6,004 nt of DNA from an uncultured Lachnospiraceae bacterium (GTDB taxonomy: Bacteria > Bacillota > Clostridia > Lachnospirales > Lachnospiraceae), in the NCBI GenBank assembly GCA_910586585.1, contig CAJUKA010000193.1, positions 1 through 6,004 of the forward strand. Reading direction: 5' to 3'. The notes below the pieces were generated by a model. That model did no database searches, was not told where the DNA came from, and saw only the letters and a program-made list of their open reading frames with translations. This document shows, piece after piece, positions 1 through 4,535 of the stretch (the stretch's first letter is position 1; each line of letters starts with the position of its first letter). The translations under genes and the position numbers were made by a program.

Positions 1-51
1 ATTGCCCGAACTTATCATAAGGAGGGAGCGGGCAGGAGGCAGCGTCAGTAA
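1..51 (+). CDS. Possible C-terminal tail of a plus-strand gene (partial)
   Basis: Frame 1 is open from the window edge to a TAA at 49-51 and gives 16 residues ending in GAGRRQRQ, a basic tail. The stretch is clearly richer in G/C than the DNA to its right, so it may belong to a different block. Its stop overlaps the A-run that forms the terminator T-tract of the opposing operon, which is how two convergent genes sharing one terminator would look. The piece is too short to name a family, and an open frame of this length is expected by chance fairly often. A palindrome, cttatcataag, lies at 11-21. Low confidence that this is coding. Confidence 0.3.
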   Translation: MARTYHKEGAGRRQRQ

Positions 52-65
52 AAAAAGGACATTTC
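50..65 (-). terminator. Left half of a Rho-independent terminator split by the insertion sequence
   Basis: The arm aaaggacatttc (54-65) is the exact reverse complement of gaaatgtccttt at 1720-1731. Read on the minus strand, this arm is the 3' side of the stem and runs into seven T in total (three in the stem, four after it, to 50). With the insertion sequence and one target copy removed, the stem is 12 bp with a 13-nt loop (66-78). It would have ended the minus-strand operon whose last gene stops at 1744. The stem is only moderately GC-rich, so it may be a weak terminator, but the fit in place and strand is good. Confidence 0.7.
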
Positions 66-72
66 CCCAATC

Positions 73-80
73 TCTCAAGA
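73..80. repeat. Target site duplication, left copy (tctcaaga)
   Basis: The 8-mer tctcaaga borders the left end of the element and recurs at 1714-1721 on the right. The match runs to 9 bp, ctctcaaga, if 72 and 1713 are counted, so the exact boundary is uncertain by one base. Duplications of 8-9 bp are typical of IS256-family transposition. Confidence 0.8.
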
Positions 81-104
81 GAGGCTGTAAATTTTTCTGT
101 GTCT
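81..104. repeat. Left terminal inverted repeat of the insertion sequence
   Basis: The 24-nt end matches the reverse complement of 1690-1713 at 16 positions by hand count. The inner part is well conserved (tgtaaa at 86-91, gtgtct at 99-104), while the five outermost bases diverge. Similarity continues inward: tggtaa and agatatg at about 124-140 have counterparts in the same order inside the right end, as expected for transposase-binding sequence. Confidence 0.75.
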
Positions 105-259
105 ATAGATGAAAAATCCTTCTGGTAAAATCCAGATATGTACAATACTGTGTCGAATCTTGAGATTGATTTTGTTGTCGATTTATCTTACTGATTATAG
201 TATTACCAATCTGCACACCTTTATACAGATTTTTCTAATTTTTTGCATCAAAATAAAAC

Positions 260-351
260 ATCCCGTCTGCTTCTTTTCGTGGGCTCTGCCCACACCCGGC
301 CTCTGGAATAAGGATGGAGGTTTCTGGCAATACTATAAATGCCGACGGGAT
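260..351 (-). terminator. Large inverted repeat in the transposase 3' region, possible terminator
   Basis: An 8-bp inverted repeat, atcccgtc (260-267) and gacgggat (344-351), closes a region that holds a second perfect hairpin, gtgggc-tct-gcccac (279-293). Read on the minus strand, downstream of the transposase, the outer stem is followed by GTTTTATTTT, a T-rich run. A further bulged hairpin (tgggg/cccca with cagc/gctg, 357-394) lies just before it. The 10-mer ataaggatgg is repeated at 308-317 and 350-359. The 76-nt loop is long for a classical terminator, so the structure may instead shield the transposase transcript or act at the DNA level. Confidence 0.35.
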
Positions 352-405
352 AAGGATGGGGACAGCAGCATTCCTTTCAGGATACGCTGCCCCAGACTTT
401 CCTTT

Positions 406-1620
406 TTACAGATACTGTGTCAGTCGTTCTCCATAGAGGACTGTCAGCTGATTCAGTACCTGATCCCAGTTCCGGTATCTCTGGGTCCACTTCTTTGCCA
501 CATTCAGGCTGGCCAGATAGAGCATCTTTTCCAGTGAGCTGTCACTTGGAAACACACTTTTTGTCTTGGTGACTTTCCTGTACTGGCGGTTCAGCCCCTC
601 AATGATATTTGTTGTGTACATAATGCGGCGTACTTCATCAGGAAACTGGAAGAACGGGCTGACATCCTCCCAGTTGTTTTCCCAGTTGCTGACTGCATAG
701 GGGTACTTCTTTCCCCATTTCTCCCTGATATCTGCCAGTGCCTCCAGCCCGGCTTTCTCGTTTGGAGCATTGTATACTGCCTTGAAATCGGAAGCAAATT
801 TTTTCAGGTCACTGTAGTTCACATATTTGAAGGAGTTACGCAGCATGTGGATGACACAGCGCTGAATCTCAGACTGCGGGAATACGGCGCTGATCGCCTC
901 TTTAAATCCAGGAAGCCCGTCCACGCAGAAAAACAGCACATCCTGTACTCCCCGGTTCTTGAGATCGCTTAACATCCCCAGCCAGAACTTTGAGCTTTCG
1001 TTGGCGCCTACCGTGATGCTGAGTATCTCCTTGTGCCCTTCTGTCGTAACTCCCAGCACCACGTAGGCCGCACGGCTCAGGATACGCCCATCCTCCCTGA
1101 CCTTGTAGTGGATGCAGTCCATGAACACGAAAGGGTAAACCGGGTTCAGGGGCCTGGACTGCCACTCCCTGATTTCCGGCAGGATCTTGTCCGTAATCTT
1201 GCTGACCATCTCTGCGGACATCTCTATCCCATAGAGGTCCAGCAGCTGGTCATGGATGTCCCTGGTGCTCATTCCTCTGCCATAGAGCGAGATGACCTGT
1301 TCCTCGATTCCTGAGACGTCCCTCTGATATTTTGGCACAATCTTCGGCTCAAATTCGCCGTTTCTGTCCCGGGGAACGTCAATCTGGAACTCCCCATACT
1401 GGCTCTTTAGCCTCTTCGGGGAATGACCATTGCGCTTGTTGGTGGTTTCCATGTCCCCCTTTTGGTTCTTCTCATAGCCCAGGGCCACGTCCATCTCTGC
1501 TTCCATGAGTTCCTGGAGAATGTTCTTGAAGCCATCCCTCAGGAAGGTGTAGACATCCGCCACGCTGCTTAAGTTGTTGTCTGCAATAATCTGTCGAATC
1601 TGTTCCTTTGCCATTGCCAT
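406..1620 (-). CDS. IS256-family transposase (DDE type, mutator superfamily)
   Basis: This enzyme cuts and joins the ends of its own insertion sequence. The 404-aa product matches the family's usual length of about 400 aa. Visible marks are the catalytic triad D168 (in VFMDCIHYK), D234 (in FFCVDGLPG) and E341 (in TTNIIEGLNR), and the C-x2-H motif in QRCVIHMLRNS (C255, H258) between the second and third catalytic residues. An N-terminal helical region is followed by the conserved RNGHSPK and VPRDRNGEFEP segment. The start at 1620 was chosen because AAAAGGAG lies 7 nt upstream (about 1628-1635). The frame stays open a further 25 codons to 1695, but that piece has no ribosome site and overlaps the subterminal repeat. 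No stop or frameshift is seen, so the enzyme is probably functional. Confidence 0.95.
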   Translation of the reverse strand: MAMAKEQIRQIIADNNLSSVADVYTFLRDGFKNILQELMEAEMDVALGYEKNQKGDMETTNKRNGHSPKRLKSQYGEFQIDVPRDRNGEFEPKIVPKYQRDVSGIEEQVISLYGRGMSTRDIHDQLLDLYGIEMSAEMVSKITDKILPEIREWQSRPLNPVYPFVFMDCIHYKVREDGRILSRAAYVVLGVTTEGHKEILSITVGANESSKFWLGMLSDLKNRGVQDVLFFCVDGLPGFKEAISAVFPQSEIQRCVIHMLRNSFKYVNYSDLKKFASDFKAVYNAPNEKAGLEALADIREKWGKKYPYAVSNWENNWEDVSPFFQFPDEVRRIMYTTNIIEGLNRQYRKVTKTKSVFPSDSSLEKMLYLASLNVAKKWTQRYRNWDQVLNQLTVLYGERLTQYL

Positions 1621-1689
1621 ATAAATACTCCTTTTCGATAAGAATTTCCATATCTTAATTCTTACCAAAAAGGAGCCATTTTTTACCAA

Positions 1690-1713
1690 AGACACAAATT
1701 ATTTTACACTACC
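1690..1713. repeat. Right terminal inverted repeat of the insertion sequence
   Basis: This is the counterpart of the left end at 81-104 and lies on the promoter side of the transposase. Just inside it the motif ttaccaaa occurs twice (about 1662-1669 and 1683-1690), in the order also seen inverted at the left end, and is a likely transposase-binding site. Confidence 0.75.
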
Positions 1714-1721
1714 TCTCAAGA
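1714..1721. repeat. Target site duplication, right copy (tctcaaga)
   Basis: Identical to 73-80. Its last two bases (g1720, a1721) are also the first two bases of the right arm of the interrupted terminator, so the target was the loop and the loop-stem junction of the hairpin. Confidence 0.8.
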
Positions 1722-1731
1722 AATGTCCTTT
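1720..1731 (-). terminator. Right half of the interrupted terminator stem
   Basis: gaaatgtccttt pairs perfectly with 54-65. It lies 12 nt past the stop of the last operon gene (1744), the normal place for an intrinsic terminator. The two arms are now about 1.65 kb apart, so the hairpin should not form efficiently and transcription may read into the insertion sequence in the sense of its transposase. Confidence 0.65.
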
Positions 1732-1743
1732 AAACATATACAG

Positions 1744-2028
1744 CTATTCAAATTCCTTTATTTCAGATGCAAGCCTTATTCCGTCCTGCAAGCCCAATCT
1801 GTATGCGGCTGCGCCACAGTCGTTGGCGGCTGAAATCGCTGTATCAACGACACTGCTCTGTTCTTTGTCCAGCCCTGCCTTTTCCAGTCTGTCAAATGCT
1901 TTGTCCTGACGTTTCAATGTGGTTTGGTAAGTCTTGCTATTGCTGACAGCTTTATCTAAGGCTTTGACCGTCCTTATTTTAACGAATATGTCCAATAGAT
2001 ATTTTGATTTCATTCCTGTTTTTCTCAT
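1744..2028 (-). CDS. Conserved hypothetical protein, 94 aa, C-terminal G-L-x-D-G-I motif
   Basis: This is a small, mostly helical, charged protein with no signal peptide or membrane segment. I cannot name the family. Residues about 10-60 are rich in Lys, Asp and Gln and look like a helical hairpin. The C-terminal part has a run of small residues followed by AYRLGLQDGIRLASEI, a Y-x-L-G-x2-D-G-I pattern common in small accessory proteins of Clostridia mobile elements and similar in style to the end of the DUF6809-like protein upstream. Start 2028 was chosen because AAAAGGAG lies 6 nt before ATG. The longer frame, to 2118, would overlap the upstream gene. Last gene of the operon, 28 nt after its neighbour. 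Confidence 0.8.
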   Translation of the reverse strand: MRKTGMKSKYLLDIFVKIRTVKALDKAVSNSKTYQTTLKRQDKAFDRLEKAGLDKEQSSVVDTAISAANDCGAAAYRLGLQDGIRLASEIKEFE

Positions 2029-2056
2029 AAAACACTCCTTTTGCAAATACATTTTG

Positions 2057-2479
2057 TCAGGGTAAATCTTCCAATAAATCCAGCGGTTGCTCTGATTTTT
2101 CCAAAAGCAGATTTTCAATGCCTGTCTGTTCTGAAAAACAAATTTTCATGTCAAAAAGTTCTTTCTGTTTTTCTTTGGGCAGACATTTGAATATATCCTT
2201 ATAATCCATATCTTCCATTGGCGTTCCTGATGCCAAATTAAGAAGCTGCGTATATAGCCACTCACGCCAAAGGTCATTAAACAAACTTCTGCTGTCTACA
2301 AAAATGTATGCGGTATCAAAACCAAACTGGATATTGTAATATTGCAATTTTACAAAACCGTATCTTCCTGCATTGAGTACCAATAAGTCCTCGCTTTCGT
2401 AAAGTTCTGCAAATACGTCTGCTACTTTTTGGCAGTTTATTGTTTCCTCGTCAGTAATATATGTTTGCTCTTTATTCAT
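2057..2479 (-). CDS. Conserved hypothetical protein, 140 aa, acidic
   Basis: Soluble, acidic protein of unknown function. The core (residues about 18-75) has the look of a compact alpha/beta fold: DVFAELYESEDLLVLNAGRYG, then an aromatic strand region with FVKLQYYN and FGFDTAYIFVDSRSLFNDLW. A charged helical part (about 90-125, with FKCLPKEKQKELFDMK) and a Leu/Glu-rich tail follow. The style recalls accessory proteins of Firmicutes integrative elements, but I do not recall a domain name. Start 2479 is supported by AAAGGAG 6 nt upstream of ATG. It lies 57 nt after the DUF6809-like gene and 28 nt before the 94-aa gene, all on one strand, so co-transcription is likely. Confidence 0.82.
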   Translation of the reverse strand: MNKEQTYITDEETINCQKVADVFAELYESEDLLVLNAGRYGFVKLQYYNIQFGFDTAYIFVDSRSLFNDLWREWLYTQLLNLASGTPMEDMDYKDIFKCLPKEKQKELFDMKICFSEQTGIENLLLEKSEQPLDLLEDLP

Positions 2480-2536
2480 GCCCGTCTCCTTTAGGTGATT
2501 ACTTGATGATATTCTGTTTCAAAGCATATATCTGTC

Positions 2537-2827
2537 TTAAAGAAACATATCCTGTTCTGCGAAAATTTCCGCTACCATAAGAACACCTAACCGAAAACCG
2601 CGCTGAAATTTTAGCTCTGCGTCGTAACAACTCTCGTCAAAAAGAGTGTCCACTAATTGCGTCAATATCGCTTTTTCTTCATCGTTTAGTCTTTCTGCTA
2701 ACTTCTCTTGGAGTTCGCAGCCCCTGTCAGATACTTCCTTATGTTGGGGGCTTTTCCTTTCTGTTCCGCTGTCTACACGAAGCTGCTCGGTTAAAAACGC
2801 CTCTAAAATCTTTCCCATTCTGCTCAT
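2537..2827 (-). CDS. DUF6809-like small protein
   Basis: A 96-aa protein with an N-terminal segment MGKILEAFL, a polar linker, a helix with ELQEKLAERLNDEEKAILTQL, and a C-terminal helix GFRLGVLMVAEIF at about 77-89. This layout, with a G-F-R-L-G end, fits what I recall of the DUF6809 family of Firmicutes mobile elements, whose function is unknown. The start is uncertain: ATG at 2827 has AAAGGA only 3 nt upstream, and ATG at 2818 would have 12 nt. The open frame continues to a GTG at 2998, but that part lacks a ribosome site, overlaps the preceding gene and translates a repeat-rich stretch that looks non-coding. Second gene of the small operon. Confidence 0.7.
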   Translation of the reverse strand: MSRMGKILEAFLTEQLRVDSGTERKSPQHKEVSDRGCELQEKLAERLNDEEKAILTQLVDTLFDESCYDAELKFQRGFRLGVLMVAEIFAEQDMFL

Positions 2828-2840
2828 CTGTCCTTTCTGA

Positions 2841-2963
2841 TTTGTCCACAAGCCGCTTGCAAGACAGAGCCGGACAGTGTATAATATTTGTGCGGCTCGC
2901 CTTGTGCGGGTGGCATATGGGGGAAGTGGTGTAAATACGTTTGCCAACGGCACCACTTCCTTC
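2841..2963. other. Structured GC-richer intergenic stretch, candidate oriT or regulatory RNA
   Basis: This stretch between the ribbon-helix-helix gene and the DUF6809-like gene is richer in G/C than its surroundings and holds ordered repeats. A perfect 10-bp inverted repeat, ggaagtggtg (2922-2931) and caccacttcc (2951-2960), has a 19-nt loop. The 8-mer ttgtgcgg is directly repeated at 2888-2895 and 2902-2909, 14 bp apart. The palindrome cttgcaag lies near 2855-2865. A stem beside short direct repeats next to a gene for a small ribbon-helix-helix protein is how many transfer origins with their relaxosome accessory protein look. No T-run follows the stem on the minus strand, so it is not a normal terminator. 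The oriT reading is inference; no relaxase gene is in the window. Confidence 0.35.
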
Positions 2964-3137
2964 TTACTTTCTTGCATTGAGAGCCTTAATTCCGTCACGC
3001 AATCCCTGTGGACGTGATACGCCTGCCTGCTGACAGTATTTGTCTAACATTTGCAGTTCTTCTTCGGTCAGACGTACATCAACACGCATAGTCTTGGGAT
3101 TGTCCGTCGTTGGTCGCCCTCTATGCTTTTCCGGCAT
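2964..3137 (-). CDS. Ribbon-helix-helix (CopG/MobC-like) DNA-binding protein, 57 aa
   Basis: A basic N-terminal arm (PEKHRGRPTTDNPKT) leads into a strand MRVDVRLT, then helix EEELQMLDKYCQQAG, a V-S-R turn and a second helix (PQGLRDGIKAL). This is the strand-helix-helix order of the CopG/Arc class, which binds DNA as a dimer through the paired strands. The R-P-T-x-D-N-P-K-T arm is typical of such proteins on Firmicutes plasmids and integrative elements, where they act as self-repressors or relaxosome accessory factors. Start 3137 was chosen because AAAGGAGG lies 5 nt before ATG; the earlier ATG at 3164 has no such site. First gene of the operon, with two 13-bp direct repeats in its promoter, which suggests autoregulation. 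Confidence 0.8.
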   Translation of the reverse strand: MPEKHRGRPTTDNPKTMRVDVRLTEEELQMLDKYCQQAGVSRPQGLRDGIKALNARK

Positions 3138-3166
3138 ACTTCCCTCCTTTCCTTGCCAACACAAAC

Positions 3167-3195
3167 AGTATAATATATTACCGCCAATAATTCAA
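3167..3195 (-). promoter_or_regulatory. Promoter of the ribbon-helix-helix operon
   Basis: On the minus strand, TTGAAT (3195-3190) and TATACT (3172-3167) are separated by exactly 17 nt, a good match to the housekeeping consensus. The -10 box lies 30 nt before the ATG at 3137, leaving a short leader with a strong ribosome site. Confidence 0.7.
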
Positions 3196-3216
3196 GAAAT
3201 ATTTTACCGCCAATAA
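3178..3216. promoter_or_regulatory. Two 13-bp direct repeats over the promoter, probable operator
   Basis: ttaccgccaataa occurs perfectly at 3178-3190 and 3204-3216, 26 bp apart start to start. The first copy fills most of the spacer between -10 and -35 and the second lies just upstream of -35. A protein bound there would block RNA polymerase. The adjacent ribbon-helix-helix protein is the natural candidate, since such proteins often bind short repeats in their own promoter; that link is inference. Confidence 0.6.
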
Positions 3217-3299
3217 ATGCTTAACTGCTTGCTGTACGCCTTTAATTCATTTCTACAATCATACAGGAGGTAGTGCAAAAGATTTGTAAAAACAGATAA

Positions 3300-3328
3300 A
3301 AATAAAATGGAGGATATTTCCCCCATTT
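3300..3328 (-). terminator. Rho-independent terminator of the first alphaCTD-repeat gene
   Basis: On the minus strand the stem AAATGGGGG / CCTCCATTT (3305-3313 with 3320-3328, one mismatch) has a 6-nt loop and is followed by TATTTTTAT. It lies about 60 nt past the stop at 3390. Confidence 0.65.
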
Positions 3329-3389
3329 CAGTTAGATGTATATGTAGTTAAATGCGAAAGCAGTGAACAAAATTCTTCAGTATGCTTGG

Positions 3390-4139
3390 TCATAACTTTA
3401 TAAATTCTGACAATTCCGAAAATGCAGAAATTATTTCTTCAAGCTGCTGTTTATTGCAGGCAGGAAGTTGCGACACTGTGGAAATTTCATATTTCTGCCA
3501 TATCAAGGAAGTATTTTTCTTCGGAAGAATCTCAAATAGATACTTGTCCTCCCAATCTTCAAACATAACTCCATTTTTCTTTAGTGTATAGTATGTTTTC
3601 ATAGTCAGGGCATAATCACGCTGGCAAATGGCATATAAATCATGGGCAGTCTTGTGTTTAAAGTCGTCCATGCAGAATATATTGTTCTGAAAAAAGATAG
3701 TGTGCAGTGCTACAGGAAAATGGCAACTGTCAAATGCCTCCTTAATGGGAGCAAGAGAACCTATCTGAATGCCATACTTTTGGCATATGCTGTCGAGTTC
3801 CGGTATTGTACTCTTGCCTAAGTTGCGGAAATTCAGTATTTTCTCTCTTGGACGTTTGGATAACTGCGACAGGTACAATATGTTATTCTGTATTAGGGCA
3901 TTTTGCAGACGTTTAGACATAGAAATATCATAAACGGATATTTCATTTTCCGGCGGATACAGGTATCCTAACGAGTTCAGTTCATTTGCTATAGCTGTTA
4001 CGTTATAACCTTTGGGGAACTTTTCTGCCAGCGTTAGATAATCAAGTCCATCAAGGTCTGAAACTTTGGTAATATGTATATTCCGTAAAGCTAATTTAAT
4101 TTCCGAAGAAAGGCTAAGTTTGTCAATATATTGCTCCAT
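3390..4139 (-). CDS. AlphaCTD-repeat protein A (RNA polymerase alpha C-terminal-like), 249 aa
   Basis: Residues about 68-128 read as an RNA polymerase alpha-subunit C-terminal domain: start helix MSKRLQNALI, turn NNILYLSQL, then RNLGKS at 105-110 and a helix to YGI. R77 and N80 line up with E. coli alpha R265 and N268, which contact UP-element DNA; the GK of NLGK is kept, while the second Lys (K298) is Ser. Three flanking segments of similar length and pattern (about 12-60, 143-193 and 209-249) look like diverged helix-hairpin-helix repeats, so the protein may be four such units in a row. No polymerase-assembly domain, signal or membrane segment is present. Start supported by AAAAGGAG 6 nt before ATG. 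A plausible role is DNA binding or contact with the transcription machinery, but no function is known to me. Confidence 0.85.
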   Translation of the reverse strand: MEQYIDKLSLSSEIKLALRNIHITKVSDLDGLDYLTLAEKFPKGYNVTAIANELNSLGYLYPPENEISVYDISMSKRLQNALIQNNILYLSQLSKRPREKILNFRNLGKSTIPELDSICQKYGIQIGSLAPIKEAFDSCHFPVALHTIFFQNNIFCMDDFKHKTAHDLYAICQRDYALTMKTYYTLKKNGVMFEDWEDKYLFEILPKKNTSLIWQKYEISTVSQLPACNKQQLEEIISAFSELSEFIKL

Positions 4140-4179
4140 GTCCTGCTCCTTTTCATATTTATTGAACTGTATTGGTTAC

Positions 4180-4213
4180 AGTATAGCGCTTTTCTTACAG
4201 AATAAAGAAAAGC
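4180..4213 (-). promoter_or_regulatory. Possible promoter and dyad upstream of alphaCTD-repeat gene A
   Basis: On the minus strand a TATACT -10-like box (4185-4180) lies 41 nt before the ATG of gene A. Directly upstream is a perfect 9-bp inverted repeat, gcttttctt (4188-4196) and aagaaaagc (4205-4213), with an 8-nt loop, inside what would be the -10/-35 spacer. No good -35 box is seen. The dyad has no T-run on either side, so it fits an operator better than a terminator. Confidence 0.35.
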
Positions 4214-4269
4214 AGTTAAAATAGTGCGGATTAAAATGATAAAAGATTGACTTCATTACATAAATCAGA

Positions 4270-4535
4270 GCATTTTTATCCATAAGTGTATCTTTCGGTA
4301 ATTTTTTCCTTTCAATGATGACAATATAAACAATACCGCAAAGATTATCAATATCCTTTACAGAAAATGGATTATTTGAGCAGAAAACGGACATTAAAAC
4401 AGCTTTACCACAATTAATGGGTAAAGCTAGGCGGAAAGTTGAGAAAGGTATATTATACCATTAGTTCTGAAATTTGGTAATGTATAATTCTCGTGAGAGG
4501 GTTAATTTGACTTCCGAAGTTTAGTTGCGTAAATC
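4270..4535 (-). pseudogene. Remnant of a third alphaCTD-repeat paralog (middle deleted)
   Basis: Two pieces of a decayed copy lie between the live paralogs, in the same order and strand. Piece 1, about 4459-4519, matches the N-terminal coding part of gene A: ttcggaagtcaaatta and cattaccaaatttcag correspond to the DNA for SEIKLAL and HITKVSD, with frame changes. Piece 2, 4276-4307, matches the DNA for the last residues of gene B: ttatccataagtgtatct differs at one base from 4547-4564, and the translation KLPKDTLMDK parallels KLLTDTHMDK. Similarity may extend weakly upstream through the fourth repeat. A small open frame at 4176-4394 is mostly this C-terminal remnant and is not counted as a gene. 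About 500 bp expected between the pieces is missing, including the alphaCTD module. Confidence 0.7.
4396..4428 (-). terminator. Probable terminator of alphaCTD-repeat gene B
   Basis: On the minus strand a perfect 9-bp stem, AGCTTTACC / GGTAAAGCT (4401-4409 with 4420-4428), has a 10-nt loop and is followed by GTTTTAAT. It lies about 105 nt past the stop of gene B, inside the decayed third copy. The T-run is short, so strength is uncertain. Confidence 0.45.

Larger units (their letters stand above)
81..1713 (-). mobile_element. Complete IS256-family insertion sequence
   Basis: The element is about 1.63 kb, bounded by imperfect terminal inverted repeats and by the direct repeat tctcaaga. It carries one intact transposase gene on the minus strand. 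This is somewhat longer than the usual 1.3-1.5 kb of the family because about 325 bp of non-coding DNA lie between the transposase stop (406) and the left end. Removing the element plus one 8-bp copy rebuilds a perfect hairpin terminator. Intact gene, intact ends and identical flanking repeats suggest a fairly recent insertion that may still be able to move. Confidence 0.9.

Noticed and set aside
109..537. Plus-strand open frame of 142 codons
   Set aside because: Its second half is antisense to the transposase and its first half translates the left end and folded 3' region of the insertion sequence; no ribosome site.
591..1314. Three open frames (591-797 minus, 902-1165 minus, 1033-1314 plus) inside the transposase
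   Set aside because: They are other-frame shadows of the transposase, with low-complexity or unnatural translations and no ribosome sites.
1621..1695. 25-codon N-terminal extension of the transposase
   Set aside because: The start at 1620 has a well-placed AAAAGGAG, while the extension covers subterminal repeat sequence and has no ribosome site.
2029..2118. 30-codon N-terminal extension of the 94-aa protein
   Set aside because: It overlaps the preceding gene in another frame; ATG 2028 has a strong, well-spaced ribosome site.
2646..2840. Plus-strand open frame of 64 codons
   Set aside because: Antisense to the DUF6809-like gene, with a Ser/Cys-rich translation and no ribosome site.
3178..3216. 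The two 13-bp repeats as a CRISPR array
   Set aside because: Only two short repeats with a 13-nt gap that overlaps a promoter; no array or cas gene.
3382..3591. Plus-strand open frame of 69 codons
   Set aside because: Antisense to the 3' end of alphaCTD-repeat gene A; no ribosome site.
4176..4394. Minus-strand 72-aa open frame as an independent gene
   Set aside because: Its centre matches the C-terminal coding DNA of gene B and it has no ribosome site, so it is better explained as part of the decayed third copy.
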